Shown one piece after another: positions 45,301-57,393 of a DNA stretch of 64,000 nt. Within the stretch, counting starts at the first letter, position 1. Every line of letters starts with the position of its first letter. The stretch is from contig JAJEKV010000040.1 in the NCBI GenBank assembly GCA_021234155.1, positions 8,245,161 to 8,309,160 on the forward strand, written 5' to 3'. A program made the translations under genes and the position numbers. The notes beneath the pieces were generated by a model, which saw only the letters and a program-made list of their open reading frames with translations, did not search any database and was not told the origin of the DNA. This stretch comes from Isoetes taiwanensis (taxonomy: Eukaryota; Streptophyta; Lycopodiopsida; Isoetales; Isoetaceae).

Positions 45301-45931
45301 CTGTTAAGATGTCAACTCCCACTAAGTGCCATTTTCAGTTTTGCTTCGTTGTCCTTGGCTCCATATAACATTTTGATAATCAAAGTATAGATCTGAGAAC
45401 CTTTTTACAGTTATTTCATTGAGGTTTATTCCGAAAGTAGATCTATCAATATATAGCCACTTGCATTCATGTTTCATTTGCCTCCCACTCCCGTTGTCTC
45501 CTTTGAGCACCACTTGCTTGCTGCCATTTTTAGTTCTTAAGTACTGCATTGCAGTCAGATGTCTAGAACGGTCGGCGCCATACTGCATTTCTTTATCTCA
45601 TTCCTATGATTTGGATTCTGTTTTAATGATCTGACATCCTATCATAGAATGAGACCTCTCCTATCTCTGCAAGATAGGAGATAGAACCACTTAGACTATC
45701 AGTGGTAACCTGTCAGAATGTACAAGATCTTCTCCCTGCAGGCACTCTGAATTCTTCTTTAAGTCCAAATATTCTCCTAGGTAATGAACCTATATTTCAC
45801 CCTTATTAACAAAGTCTTGCTCTTTGATATTTAGTCCAGAAGTAATGCACAACACTTGTGGTAGCATTTCTTTTATGCTAGAATCCTTTGCTGTGTTAAT
45901 AATATTTACTTAATATCTTTGCTTGTAACAG
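42334..45931. other. Non-coding region with diverged direct repeats upstream of the bHLH gene
   Basis: No gene is seen. A block around GGGACCTACATGAAA plus a GTGCACCACATACATG-like neighbour occurs near 43498 and again near 44510. A longer block with GTCATGGTTGTGTAAAGAGTT, through ATATGCGACCGACAAA to ATTACATATGCAAGCGCAG, occurs at about 44345-44480 and 44813-44975. These look like old transposon-derived duplications. The 3' part near 45932 should contain the bHLH promoter and 5' UTR exon, since a splice acceptor GTAACAG precedes the coding exon. Confidence 0.6.
42560..42690. repeat. Two half-diverged palindromes downstream of the methyltransferase-like gene
   Basis: TTCGCCGCCGCGATCCT (from 42562) and TTCGCCGTCGCGATCCT (from 42669) lie in two direct repeats of about 107 bp that also share GGGCTAGCTAA/GCAGCT-like sequence. 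The right half matches the GCGATC arm of the other palindromes. Confidence 0.75.
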
Positions 45932-47599
45932 ATACTTGTACAATTTTGAAAACATGGAAAATGATGATCAAATGTCTTTCATGGTGGAGGGAGAGGACAG
46001 AGATACATCTCTTGAATTGTCTTTGTTTAATGGATCCCAATTTGCTTCAATATGGGAACACTGGCCTACACCTATATCTACAGAAGAATGTGGCTCCTCT
46101 TTACTACTATCAGAATTTTCCAATTTTCCACCTGTGAATAATTTTAAGCCCAGCCAAGAGAGCTCAAACTTTTGTGAAGATACAAGTGCATCCTCCTGGG
46201 AAGAACCTGTACAGTATAGCAGTTACCCTCTTGAGCATTCCTTATTTCCAGAAAAAGGAATTTCTGAGCTAAAGCCAGGCTCACCAGCATCACCATTGTC
46301 TCTATGTAACATAGAATATATTCCACATACACCATTTTCAAGACACGCAAGCTTTGATGGCATGTACCAAGCTTCACCATACATGCATTTTCCTATTCAT
46401 GTGGGAGATGGTTTCAGCCAATCCATTCCACATGGAGCAGATCCATGTTTCCTTAGATCCCTTTCTGATCCAGCTATGTATGATCCAAGCCTCTTCACGC
46501 ACAACAGAATGTTGTCTGTTAAGGATCAATGTGGTTTGCCTGCCTTCCATAAGAGTAGTGCTAAACTGGCTTTAAAATCAGTAGATAGAGAAAAATCAAG
46601 TCCAGAGGGAAGCATCAGCAGCACAGGGTCTATCAAGCAAGGAAATCTGTTGCCATCTCAATCTGGAAGAGAAACAACCCCTCCAAAAAGGATGCTGCAT
46701 CTGGAAGAAGATTCTTCAGCAAAAAGACTTTGCCTGGTAAGAAAGAAGGCGTTTTTTTTTTTTGTTTAAATTCTTGCAAAGAGTAACCCTGACATAAATT
46801 TTAAATCATGCAGGAAGATAAGAGATGGACGGATACTAATGCAGATAGAAATGTAGATGTTAAGCCTTGTATATCAACTGTGACAAGCTCTGGTGGAGAA
46901 CCCAGCAACGAGCTTGCAGTTATAGGACCTGCATTGAATACCAACGGCAAGCCTAGGGCTAAACGTGGATCTGCAACAGACCCACAAAGTGTTTATGCTC
47001 GGGTACAAATTTTACTATATTTTTTGAGTTTCTCATCAGGTTGAAGCAATGTAGGTTTCTTAGCTTGTTTTCTGCTAAAATTTGATCTTGAAAAACTCAA
47101 ATCGAGTTTATGCATTCTGATCTAAGTTTAAAACTAAACTAAGTATATTTTCGTTTCACCTTTTACAGCACCGCCGTGAGAGGATCAGTGAGCGCCTAAA
47201 GATGCTGCAGAGCCTTGTCCCCAACGGCGCCAAGGTGGGTCCTCGTTTTTACCGCCGCGATCAACTTGCATTTCCATCTCGGAATGTGATACGTTCTTTA
47301 CGGCCAGAAAAGCCATCTAATGCAATGTGTTCCCACGTCTAACTTGTGCTGGTATATTTTACAGGTCGATATTGTCACAATGTTAGAAGAAGCCATTAAC
47401 TATGTAAAATTTCTCCAGCTACAAGTCAAGGTAACACTTCTACTGCAACAGATTTACCTCTTTTTTTGCCAATTGACTCATATGCTTTCTTGCCCTTCAG
47501 CTCCTTAGCTCTGATGAGTACTGGATGTATGCACCGACCACGTATAACGGAATTAATGTTACCTTTGGCATTCACATTGGAATGCAACAAGCGTCGTAA
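45932..47599 (+). CDS. RSL: RSL / RHD6-like bHLH transcription factor, five coding exons
   Basis: Coding exons are 45954-46736, 46814-47002, 47169-47234, 47365-47430 and 47501-47599, giving about 400 residues. All junctions are GT...AG and in phase 0. ATG is at 45954, and an acceptor at 45931 implies a 5' UTR intron. The N-terminal part is low-complexity and Ser/Pro-rich. The bHLH is split over exons: NGKPRAKRGSATDPQSVYAR in exon 2, HRRERISERLKMLQSLVPNG in exon 3, VDIVTMLEEAINYVKFLQLQ in exon 4, and the family-specific tail LLSSDEYWMYAPTTYNG in exon 5. The KxGxATDPQSxYAR and LLSSDxxWMYAPxxYNG signatures define the RHD6/RSL family. These factors drive root hair or rhizoid development by E-box binding in the nucleus. 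It appears intact. Confidence 0.92.
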
Positions 47600-48260
47600 A
47601 TTTTCCCTAGGATTATTCTTTGAAGACATTCTTTTGTTCGTTTATTGGGTGTCTTCATTCACCCATTCTTTCACAACAGTGATACAGACAAAATTCATTA
47701 ACATTGCATAAGCAAAGACTTATGGATAACGACAACGACTATTCTTCCTCATACTCTCACATCTTACTCGTTTAGTTATCTTTAACATATGAAATGTAGA
47801 ACACCCTCATTTGGAATAATATACATGAGTTTATTACTAGACTAGATTGTCTTACTAATGTGCTCGCTAAATTTCTACTTTGAATGCCTAGCATTAGATA
47901 AACTGCCCCAGCTTGTCATTTATCACATTGTCATTAATTTTCTTATGGAGAGCATTCTATGCTAGCATGGTATATTCACATGATATCTATGAAGAGATAA
48001 CTACTCCTTTGCTAAGGACACAAACATTATAATTCAGAATAGAAAGTACCTAGAAAGTGCCACCTTCAAGACGTGCAAGCACAAAGGGTATGAGCAGCGA
48101 CTAATGTGAAGTCTAAATATTGAAATTAGTATGTGGATAATGTACGCAAAGAACTTGCATATCTGCCTCAAGAGGGGCACTTATAAGCCATTGGTATTTT
48201 AGCTTGGGCATCATAAATAATGCGATGAATAGATGCCATGAAAAATATGAAGGTTGCATA
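47320..48260 (+). repeat. Tandem duplication, copy 1 (3' end of the bHLH gene and downstream DNA)
   Basis: Sequence from just upstream of exon 4 through about 600 bp beyond the stop is repeated at about 48360-49300, offset by about 1040 bases. Shared landmarks include the exon 4 and exon 5 sequences, ATTCTTTCACAACA, and GAAACACCCTCATTTGGAAT-like blocks. Confidence 0.85.
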
Positions 48261-48412
48261 TCGACCACAAACTAGCCAAAGCCAAGGTGAAATGCACCTA
48301 TATGGGAGGCTAAAATAACACATTGGCTATCAAAGGCGCACCCCCAGAAGCCTTTGGTGATGGAATGTATTCGCACGTTTGCCTTGTCTATCTTGTGCTG
48401 GAATATTTTATC

Positions 48413-48632
48413 GATCGATATTGTCACAATGTTAGAAGAAGCAATTGACTATGTAAAATTTCTCTAAACTACACTTCTAATGCAACAAATTAATCTTTGT
48501 TTTGCGAGTTGTCATATGTTTTGTTGTCTTGTAGCTCCTTAGCTCGATGAATACTGGATGTATGCATCGGCCACGTATAACAGAATTAACATTTTCCTTG
48601 GCCTTCACATTGAAATGCAACAAGCACCGTAG
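48413..48632 (+). pseudogene. Dead duplicate of bHLH exons 4 and 5
   Basis: Exon 4' still reads DIVTMLEEAIDYVKFL and then hits a stop where LQ should follow. Its acceptor TTTACAG has become TTTATCG. Exon 5' (from 48535) has lost one base in the SSDEYW segment, so the WMYAP tail is out of frame. The promoter, N-terminus and basic region are missing. It lies in copy 2 of the tandem duplication. Confidence 0.88.
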
Positions 48633-49564
48633 ATTTTCTCTAGGATAATTCTTTGAATACATTATTTTGTTCGCTTATCGGGATGTCTTCATTTACCCAT
48701 TCTTTCACAACACAATGATACAGAACTCATCAACATTCCATAAGTAAAGACTTATGGATAACCCAGCAACAATTCCTCCTCCTACTCCCATCTCTTATTA
48801 GTCTAGTTATCTTTGCCATATGAAATGTGAAACATCCTCATTTGGAATAATATACAGTACCAGACTATCTTACTAATGTGCTCATCGAATGTCTACATTG
48901 GATGCTTGGCATTAGATAAATTGCCTCAGTTTGTCGTTTACCACATTGCCATAAATTTTTTGAATGAAGAATATTAACAGGTCTATCAAGGGATCTTCTT
49001 TTTTAAGGTCGAAGATATTATAATTTAAAATAGAAAATACTTAGAAAGTACCAGCTTCTGGCCTCTAGATGTGCAAGCACAAAGGGTACCTTGGGAGTAA
49101 GACCATTAACTAACACCACTATAGAAGTCTAATTATTGAAATTAATATGTAAATACTAGATGTAAAGAACCTGTGATCTAGCTCAAGAAAGGCACTTACA
49201 AGCCATTACTATTTTAGCTTGGGCATAAAAGTAATATGGTGAATAGCACATATAAAAAATGTGAAGGTTGCGTCATTTCTATATCAACCACACGGACTAG
49301 CATATACAGTAATAAGTTCACAGACTAGTTATATGCAACTTACAACCTACATGTGTTTCTATATATTATAGCCATCAAGTTGAAGGTTGTATGTTCTCAG
49401 CTATGAAGTACTAAAGTGCAAATCATTCTATGATGTAGTCTGACATTAAGGGTTAAGAATATTTACCTACCAATTAGAGCTTTGCGTCTAAGTTGATCCA
49501 AATCATTCTGAAAACTATACATACGAGTTTCACAAGTTAGTTCCATCGTTGTATAGGCATTTGA

Positions 49565-49662
49565 TCTGCCATTCCCTGTTTATCCGGTGGCTGCTGCGAT
49601 CAACAACATTCCTTGTCTATTCGCGTCGGAAGCATCCCATTGGATAAACAGGGAATGGCAGA
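49565..49662. repeat. 98-bp hairpin with perfect 21-bp arms
   Basis: The left arm (49565-49585) starts TCTGCCATTCCCTG and the right arm (49642-49662) is its exact reverse complement, ending CAGGGAATGGCAGA. The loop is about 56 bases. It may be a short foldback element or a small-RNA precursor. No target duplication was recognised. Confidence 0.75.
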
Positions 49663-51829
49663 CCAAATGTCGTTTCTCTATGCAATAGAAATAGAAGAGG
49701 TTTTTGCCTTCTGAGTGCCGATTTGGATCGAGAAAGCATCATTTCTCTGATCAGCTTTGGAAGATGAATCGCAGTTGAAAACAGAAATATGAGAGTTTTT
49801 TTCTTCTAATTTATACAAGACCCTGCCGAAATTCCAAAATGGAGGTTGATTTGGGTCTAAAAAGGACCGATTTTCCCTAAGCAAATGATCGCAACTGAAA
49901 ATAAGAGATCCAGCATTGAACTAGTTAACTAGTTAGCATTGTAAAATTAAAACCCTTGTATTTAACATTTACAATTCCTAAACCATTTTTTTAATGCCCA
50001 AGAAAAAATGCTTTTGCCATTTCCATGCTTAGAAACCCTAATTTTACAATATCCATACACAAATACCTCCAATCTAATATCATATATCATAAGATATTTG
50101 TAAGAAAAAACCCCAAATTAGCAACCATATATAACTAATCATCCCAAACCCTTGTCTTCTGCTTTTCAAGCTTATGTGTATCATCATGGAATATGAGTTT
50201 GACTTCGGTACACACAATTTATCTTTGAAATACAAGATATTACATAAAGAAATACAAGAGATTCTTGGAAAGACTTCACAGCAACAAGAACAACATGTGG
50301 TCGGGAAAGACCATGAAGAGAGAACATGCTAGCAGTGATGGAAAAAACACCTATATGGTATCTGTTCAACATTCGTCAATGATTCGTGCACGCCAACAGC
50401 TAAATCCCTGCAAGATATGCACAGAAATTCTCAGAGGTTTGGGTTATGCAGCATATATAAAATATTCTAGGTAAAAAGCTTTATATCACCTTGATTTAAC
50501 AGCTTAACGACCCTTATGATATTTTGCATCTTATATTCGTTCTCTGCCTCACATTCAGGCTTGCAAGTTTGCAAAGTTAGCATAGCAAATGTCATGCTTT
50601 CCAATGACCTTAGTGATTTGGAAAATCAAAATACGTGGCCATTATTTTTGTTCTTGATTGTGGCTTTCGAGTAAACTATTTTCCATCTTCTATTCTGCAA
50701 CATCAAACCTTTCTAACATGACATGTACAAATTATCTTTTGATTTGTCGATTGTTAGAGCTTCTGAATTTCGTTTTTTATGGAGAGACCATTTTGTATGA
50801 CATTTGAATTTGCTATTGAAAGATGAGGAGATTTTCTATTTTCCTTGCCCATCTAATATAAGCAGCTTCCAGTGGTTTTATTTCTTTCTTATTCTCAAAC
50901 TATTTTGTGCAAAATACATGGAGACCATTTTTAACATATCTAACTTGCCATGCAGGCAGATCCAGTATGTGAGCATCCTTTTTGTGCTCACCATCCTGCC
51001 AGATAACTCTACACATGGTATCTGATCATGTGCCCTTATGCTTGGTACAATCCTTGCTTGGCAGTTCTTGCTATTCATTTGAATTCTGTTCTAATGCAGT
51101 TGACAATCTTTAAAATGTCCCAAAATTATCTTCTATTCTGCAGCGTCAAACTTTTCTAAAATGAGATGTACAATCTATCTTTTGATTTGTTGACCGTTAA
51201 AGCTTCTGAATTTCATTCTCTATGGGAGATCATTTTTTATGACATTTGAATTTGCTATTCATTGAGGAAAAGATTTCTTGTTTTCCTTGCCCATCTAATA
51301 TGACCTCGAGGTTGCCATGTAGCCAGAACCAGACAGATCAGTCCAATGAGGTTGACCATGGATTTAAGCCATATAAAAAGATGGTGTTACAAAACGAAGT
51401 GCGAGTGAAGAAACTCAGAGAAAAATTGTAAAATCGAGAAATAATTGTATGGAAGTAAGAGCTGGAGAAGTACCCAAACCGAGGTGCATGCATGTTCTAA
51501 GGATCTGTTTTATAAAATCAATGGTGCAGAAAATTATGATGATTGAAGTGGCATGCCGATGGAGTTGTATCATGTGCAACAGTTGTCTACTTTATTGTCA
51601 TATGCGGGTGACCATGTACGGGTATTAGATGACAACAATGTGAACCATGAGTCAGAAAGAGTTACAGATGGTCGAGTCAAGGAGTCATGCGGCCAGCTAC
51701 TCCTAGGCACCATCATACGCCAAAGCCATTATATATGTTATTTGCAGATGGTAAGTGTATGGGTGCATGGTAAGTGTATGGGTGCATGGGTCCTGCTAAC
51801 ATTTCACATGTAGCAAGTAAAGATAACGT
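49663..51829. other. Non-coding; one 185-bp direct repeat
   Basis: No gene is supported. A segment at about 50690-50865 (TCTTCTATTCTGCAACATCA to TTGCCCATCTAATAT) recurs at about 51130-51300. A 19-base unit GGTAAGTGTATGGGTGCAT occurs twice in tandem near 51750. Open frames such as 50265-50474 and 51553-51813 show no recognisable motif. Confidence 0.55.
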
Positions 51830-53990
51830 CAGCCAAGATGTCTCGGACTCTTTCTGCCAATGTCTTAGCAAAGATCTTGTACACAGAGGAAAGCAATGTA
51901 ATAGGTCGCCAGTCAGAAATAGTCTTGGGTTCCTTGCTCTTTGGAATGAGAGAGATACAACCTGTATTCAAAATCTTATCAAGGCTCCTAAATCTCTGAA
52001 ACTCACAAAAGGCATCATGTATGTCATCCTCCAACTAGTCCCAGCACTTCTGAAAGAATTCAATAGGAAAGCCATCAAGACCAGAGCATTTGTCCCTTTT
52101 CAAGAGAGCCACAGCTGCTAAGTCCTCCTTCATGATATTGGACTCAAGAAGCAACCTTTGCTCTTCAGAAACAATGCGACGCACCTTAGTCAACACAGCC
52201 AATTGCATGTCCTTCTGAAAGGGCAATGGGTGTCGTGCAAAGAATGAAGAAAAGTGATGATGAAGATATTGCTTAAGATTCACCGGATCGGAGATAAGAG
52301 CGCCATCTGGCAACACCAAAGAATGTATAGAAGTGGCGAGTTTCCTTCTTCTTGCAGCCGCTAAAAAGAACCGGGTACATCTATCTCCGTCCTTGAACCA
52401 CTGCAACCCTGCCTTCACCTTGGTTTCAGTAACTTTTACAGTTTTGATAGCCTTGATATGAGATAATAACTCTTTTTCTCTGACTCCACTAGTATGGCCA
52501 CGAGCTCGGAGTACTTCTAATTCCTGGTACAATGCAGTCTATAGTCCTCTAGCTTCAGCAGCTCTGACTCTCCCATATTCTTTTGCAAATGACTTCACTG
52601 CAGACAACGCTGCGACAACCCCAGACATGCCCCTACGAGGTGAGAAGGCCCGAGACCAAGCCCGACTACAGCCAAGTTTGAACTCATCATCCTCCAAGTA
52701 CTTGCAATTAAGCTTAAAGTAGGTCCTGGTAGGCCGATGACAATTAGCCATATCATTAGTTAGGAGTTGTGGATTATGATCAGACACGGAGCTATCCAGA
52801 AGATTTGAGCGACGAAAATACGCTAGCCGAGCAGCTGCACAAGTATTAAAGTATCCTCTACCATGCCTTGCATAAGCTCTGCCAGCTCCTGTCCAACCAT
52901 TACACCACGTAAAGGACTGATCATCATCAATCTCTATAAGCTGACCATCATGGAAAAGGCGTAGCCATTGTTCTCGCTCGAATACTTGCACCACTTTAGA
53001 GCCGCGACCACTTCTATCTCTTTCCAACTCGACCATATTAAAGTCACCAACGAGCAACCATGCAACATTCTGCCCAAGTTGAAGAACGTTACTCCTCAGA
53101 GTTGCCCACAAAGCACCACGCTGACGAGGTCTATTATGAGCGTATACATTTATCAAACCCTATTCTTGGTCCTTGTCTTTCCATTTGATTATTATCTACC
53201 GCCCGAACCTTTGAGTAAAAGTGCATACACAGAAGACTTCCATGCAGTAAGCACACTAGCCTTAGATGCATCAGCAACAGACACCAAGACATTATAATCA
53301 CGTCCAAATACATTAGCTACTTTATGTACATCACCTCGGCGGCATTTATGCTCTTGAAGGCAGCAAAAGGTTGTAGAAAACTTAGACAGGTAAAGAGACA
53401 ACCTGCTTCTTTTACTTGGGGAAGGAGCCACTCCCCTCACATTCCAAGACAACAGGTTCATGTGGCCAAACTATTATGTTCCACCTCCATCCCAATAGAG
53501 CCAGCATCAACCATGTCCATCTTGGATGGTTCTCAGGCAGGAGGTCACCCCACCTCGCCCCGAAATTGGCAAGGGGAGCCTCCCTCTGCTCCACCCTTCC
53601 ATTGTTTTGTTGAGAACTTGGTGAGGGAGAGCCTCCTCTCGCTCTACCTCCCCCCCCCCCATTATTTTGTTGGGTAACTGGCAAGGGAGAGCCTCCTCTT
53701 TGCTCCACCCTTCCATGCAAATTAGCAGAATCACTCATGACATGAGACACATGTTGACTAGCCTTATTGCATGCAGCTCTTTTCCAATTAACATTTGTCC
53801 ATCCCTCTTGGGCATTTTCATGATGCTCTTGAACATTTTCATGCCGCTCTTGCAATTCCTGGATCTTCTGTAACTTAGCCCTAGCATCCTCTTCAAAAGC
53901 GGGAGTATGAACAATCTTCTGTGGGATAGTGGTTTTAGCAGCAGATGGAGTAGCAACAACAGAGGTAGCAGTAGCATTGGTATCTTTTCA
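51830..53990 (-). mobile_element. Second L1-type LINE copy, 3'-truncated
   Basis: On the minus strand it carries an ORF1-like tail (53412-53990, with a helical QKIQELQERHENVQEHHENA segment), the endonuclease start MNLLSWNVRGVAPSPSKRSR (53461) with FCCLQEHKCRRGDV, then LLVGDFNMVELERDRSGRGS and SFTWCNGWTGAGRAYARHG (52539-53156). RT fingers follow with LQWFKDGDRCTRFF, KCSGLDGFPIEFFQKCW and TISDWRPITLLSSVYKIFAK (51804-52532). The match to the first LINE stops just after ERVRDILADVI, before the polymerase core, so the 3' half is missing. Frames change at about 53190 and 52535. It is a better-preserved relative of the first LINE. Confidence 0.9.
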
Positions 53991-55529
53991 TCTGTTAGAT
54001 CACGGTGACATCAAATGATTCAGTTGAAGGAGTCTTTGGCCATTCAGAAGGACAAATTTGAGAAGGACAAATTTGATATGTACAGAAGGACAAATTTGAG
54101 AAGGACAAATTTGATATGTACAAACAAGACACTTAAACCATGGTCGATGGTCTATGTCTCAAGTGTAATGTAAATTTTTTTTTCCCAAGACCCAATGCAA
54201 TGCAATGCTAACTCAAAAAAATCCAAACGCTTATATAGATCTTGCAAGAAATAAGATTTACCTTTCTTAACATGTATGTCATTGTCAGCCCTTCAAATAG
54301 TGGAATGACTAACCTTCACAAATTTGTTGATCTTTTCCCTTTCCTCTAAACGGTTTCACGATAATAAAGAGTTGTAGGCATGCAGCTGACGTGGAGATGA
54401 TGTAGATGGGTCTAATGTGAAGGGGCATCTTTCTCTACCTTTACGTAAGAAAAATGTGTGGGCTTGTTGCTTTAGGGCAAACACAAAGCATGCCACTAAC
54501 GCATCTCACCACTCTGTTTCACCTCAAAACAACCCGCTCACCTAGTCCGTGATTTGGAGAGTTCTTATTTTATAGTGATTAGTTTGTTAAGCAAGTTGGC
54601 ATAATGATGTAAGAGGCATTGAAATCTCCACCTACTTTTTGCATTTTTTAGCACTTGAGAATACAATAGAATAGAATAGATTTTCTTGTAAGTAGCGTTG
54701 GATAATATGCCATGATAGAATACTCTAAATCTGGTACACATCAAAATGTAACCTAAGACAACTCCCAGTCTTTAAATCTGCTATGTATGAAAATGTAACC
54801 TAATGCAACTCTAAATCTAGTACACATCAAGATGTAACCTAATACAACTCCTCGTCTTATGATCTGCTATGAATGAAAATGTAACCTAATACAACTCCCA
54901 ACGAAGACGGCATACATGTCAGAAAAAGATCAGGTGACCTTCAACATATTAATTAACAGTTTAAACAATTGTTGAAAACATAAGAAATAGAGCCCTCTCT
55001 ATCTTTATAGAAGATAGAATGGTTTTGGGGAGGGGTGGGGGAGGGGCACCAATACATAAAGGGATTAGCCTTATATGAGAACATCGATATATCAATTTTC
55101 AAAAAGTATATTGTATTGATACTTTGGATATCCCTACAATGATCATGCATTGTATCTTATTCTTTACAGGTTTTCAACTTCTACCCAGCAATGCTAGGCA
55201 GTGTCATTTTATAATGCAGTCTTATCATTTATAGGTCCCCAACATTTACAAGTTTCAACCTGTGCCCAGCTGAGCACCGTAACTAGTTATAATAAGGCTT
55301 TTTTTGTGTGGTTTCAACTCCTACAAGTCTGAATAGGACCTAATTTTTCTGGACTAAGGCTGCCTAGGTTTCCGTGCCCTAGACTTCTTGCTCGGGTAGA
55401 CCTATATTATAAGGCTATAGATGTCCAAACTAGGTAGCATGAAGTGCAAATGTAAGCAAAACAAGGCAAGAAACACTATAAAGCAATTTACTAGGTAAAT
55501 TTTAGACAAATTTGGCTCGAACATGCTCG
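53991..55529. other. Non-coding with short tandem repeats
   Basis: A 38-base unit containing GAAGGACAAATTTGA occurs about twice at 54045-54121. A looser repeat of roughly 60 bp around ATGTAACCTAATACAACTC runs over about 54740-54900. No gene is seen. Confidence 0.65.
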
Positions 55530-55938
55530 ACTCGGGTTATTCCGCGCGAAACGCATATGCGTTCGCGAGGCAAGGCCCCTCAGTGTGGAGTGATCCGAGT
55601 GGGTCAACTTTGACTAAAACTTAACATATTTGGGAGATATAAGAAACTAAAATGCAAGTTTGGCTCTATTCTAAGCTATCTAGCAACTTATCTTATGTCA
55701 ATCTAACATAAAACGATGCAAATATGGGTGACTCGAGTTACTCCGCGCGAAACGTGTCGGCGTTCGCGATGCAAGACTCATCGGTGCGGAGTGATCCGAG
55801 TGGGTCGATCTAAGCTATTGTTCAAACGTTCTAACAACATTGGACAATTTATGCCAACAAAAAGGGGACTCGGGTTACTTCGCATGAAACACGTCTATGT
55901 TGGCATCGCAAGGCCCCTCGACGCGGAGTGGCCCGAGT
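55530..55938. repeat. Three 71-bp GC-rich hairpins
   Basis: Copies lie at 55530-55600, 55731-55801 and 55868-55938. Each has a left arm close to ACTCGGGTTACTCCGC and a right arm close to GCGGAGTGATCCGAGT. The first copy also has an internal palindrome around ACGCATATGCGT, so its middle can fold too. All three are exactly 71 bases long although their centres differ. They are followed by GGGTCAA or GGGTCGA. Confidence 0.88.
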
Positions 55939-56777
55939 GGGTCAATTTTGACCTAAATAGTCAATTCCAAAGGAACATTTGTACTAGCAATATTATCTAA
56001 TCCTATATTATAAAACCGTGGCGTCGGTCTGTGCGCTCGATCGACGGCCGAGATCGCGCCATTGTCCCTGCCCCCGCCGGACGGCCCAGATTTGTCTGTT
56101 TATACTTCTGCCCCATCAAACTGCCTATATTGTGCCACGTGGCATCATCAACCCTCGAAGGGGCACATAAAACATACCTTTCGTGCAAAAATTTCAAATT
56201 TGGATTTTTATTATGCCAAAGTGGCATCGTTTCCAGATACTGTCCGGAAGACCTTTCTAGGGCCGCTACGATAGAGAAGACGAAAGAATGCTCTAGGGCG
56301 GATCAGTCTGGGGTTTCCTTCGGTTGCCAGAACCCCTCGACTGTGCAGACATGGCTGCTCTTCCGGTTCAATATCTTTTCTCTGGTACGAGCTCATTCTT
56401 CTGCCAAACAATCTGTGCTCCTGAAGGGATTGCATGCAAAGATTTCTATGACATTGACATCATATTTTGCTGATGAAGTAAAGGTTTTCTTTTTACAATG
56501 CTTTCTTAAAAGGGCATACAGTACGGTCGAACTAGAGCTATAGACATGTATAAATAATGCACGATTAGTTCCTAGCCAGCATCCACATGAACTTGGTTAC
56601 TCTGTATATGTTCTAGAATGTGCCAAACAGGAGGCTATGGTACCGTGCATACCAGACAAAAGGACTGCCTTTAAACGTTTTGCTCAATCAGGTGCCAAAG
56701 TGTTTCTATTCTGCATCTTTACAATAAAATGGAAGAGTTCATATCTGCAACTATCATATTCTTTTTTGTGAGATCAG

Positions 56778-56960
56778 ATGATTTCAAGAATGCTTTGGAT
56801 TGTTGCAGATGAATCCATAATCATCGAATATTTTGAAGAAATGCAACAGAGAAGCATAGAGCCAAACAAGCTCATTCTTGTGAATATTCTGAAAGCATGT
56901 GGTACCACTGTTGTAGTGGGGCATCATCTATGCATCCATGGGCAGATTCTTCATAGCTGA
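56778..56960 (+). pseudogene. PPR-protein fragment captured by Helitron 1
   Basis: The frame reads EYFEEMQQRSIEPNKLILVN followed by ILKACGTT and IHGQILHS. This matches one PPR unit of the plant PLS type, where EEMQ-x-x-x-x-x-PN-x-x-x-x-x-x-ILKAC is typical. Only about one and a half repeats are present. PPR proteins normally act on organellar RNA. The fragment is too short to work. Confidence 0.7.
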
Positions 56961-57393
56961 TTTCTGAATCAGCTTTACCTCATGCGCACAAGGATTGAGC
57001 TATTTTTTACCAGGTAGTGTATCTCTTCCCACAGCTAAGGGATTAGGTTTCTGAGTCGGGTTTAAGGAAAGGGGCGTAGAAGTATAGGATCTACATCTAT
57101 AAAGAGCTTGCAAAAGAAGCATTTATTCCACTTGCCAGAAGCATTTCATAGGTTGACGATGTCCCTTCTTCCTATTTTTTACGGAATTAGCCTTCAGTTT
57201 GGTGCGAAATTGTTAAGCTAGCAAATAAAATTGAAAGAAATAAGGTAGAGATCCTACAGAATGGACATCCTTGAGTTATGTAAGTCTTAATCGTTTTGCA
57301 TCAAGAACAGAAGAGGTAGTGAATTTGGAGGTATGTTTATTGCTCTTTCAGCATAGCTGACTCAGAATTTTACTTAATTTATACTTAATGCAG

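Noticed and set aside
56031-56543. 170-aa ORF at the Helitron 1 left end
   Set aside because: It begins inside the shared Helitron terminus, and the related terminus of Helitron 2 does not keep the frame.
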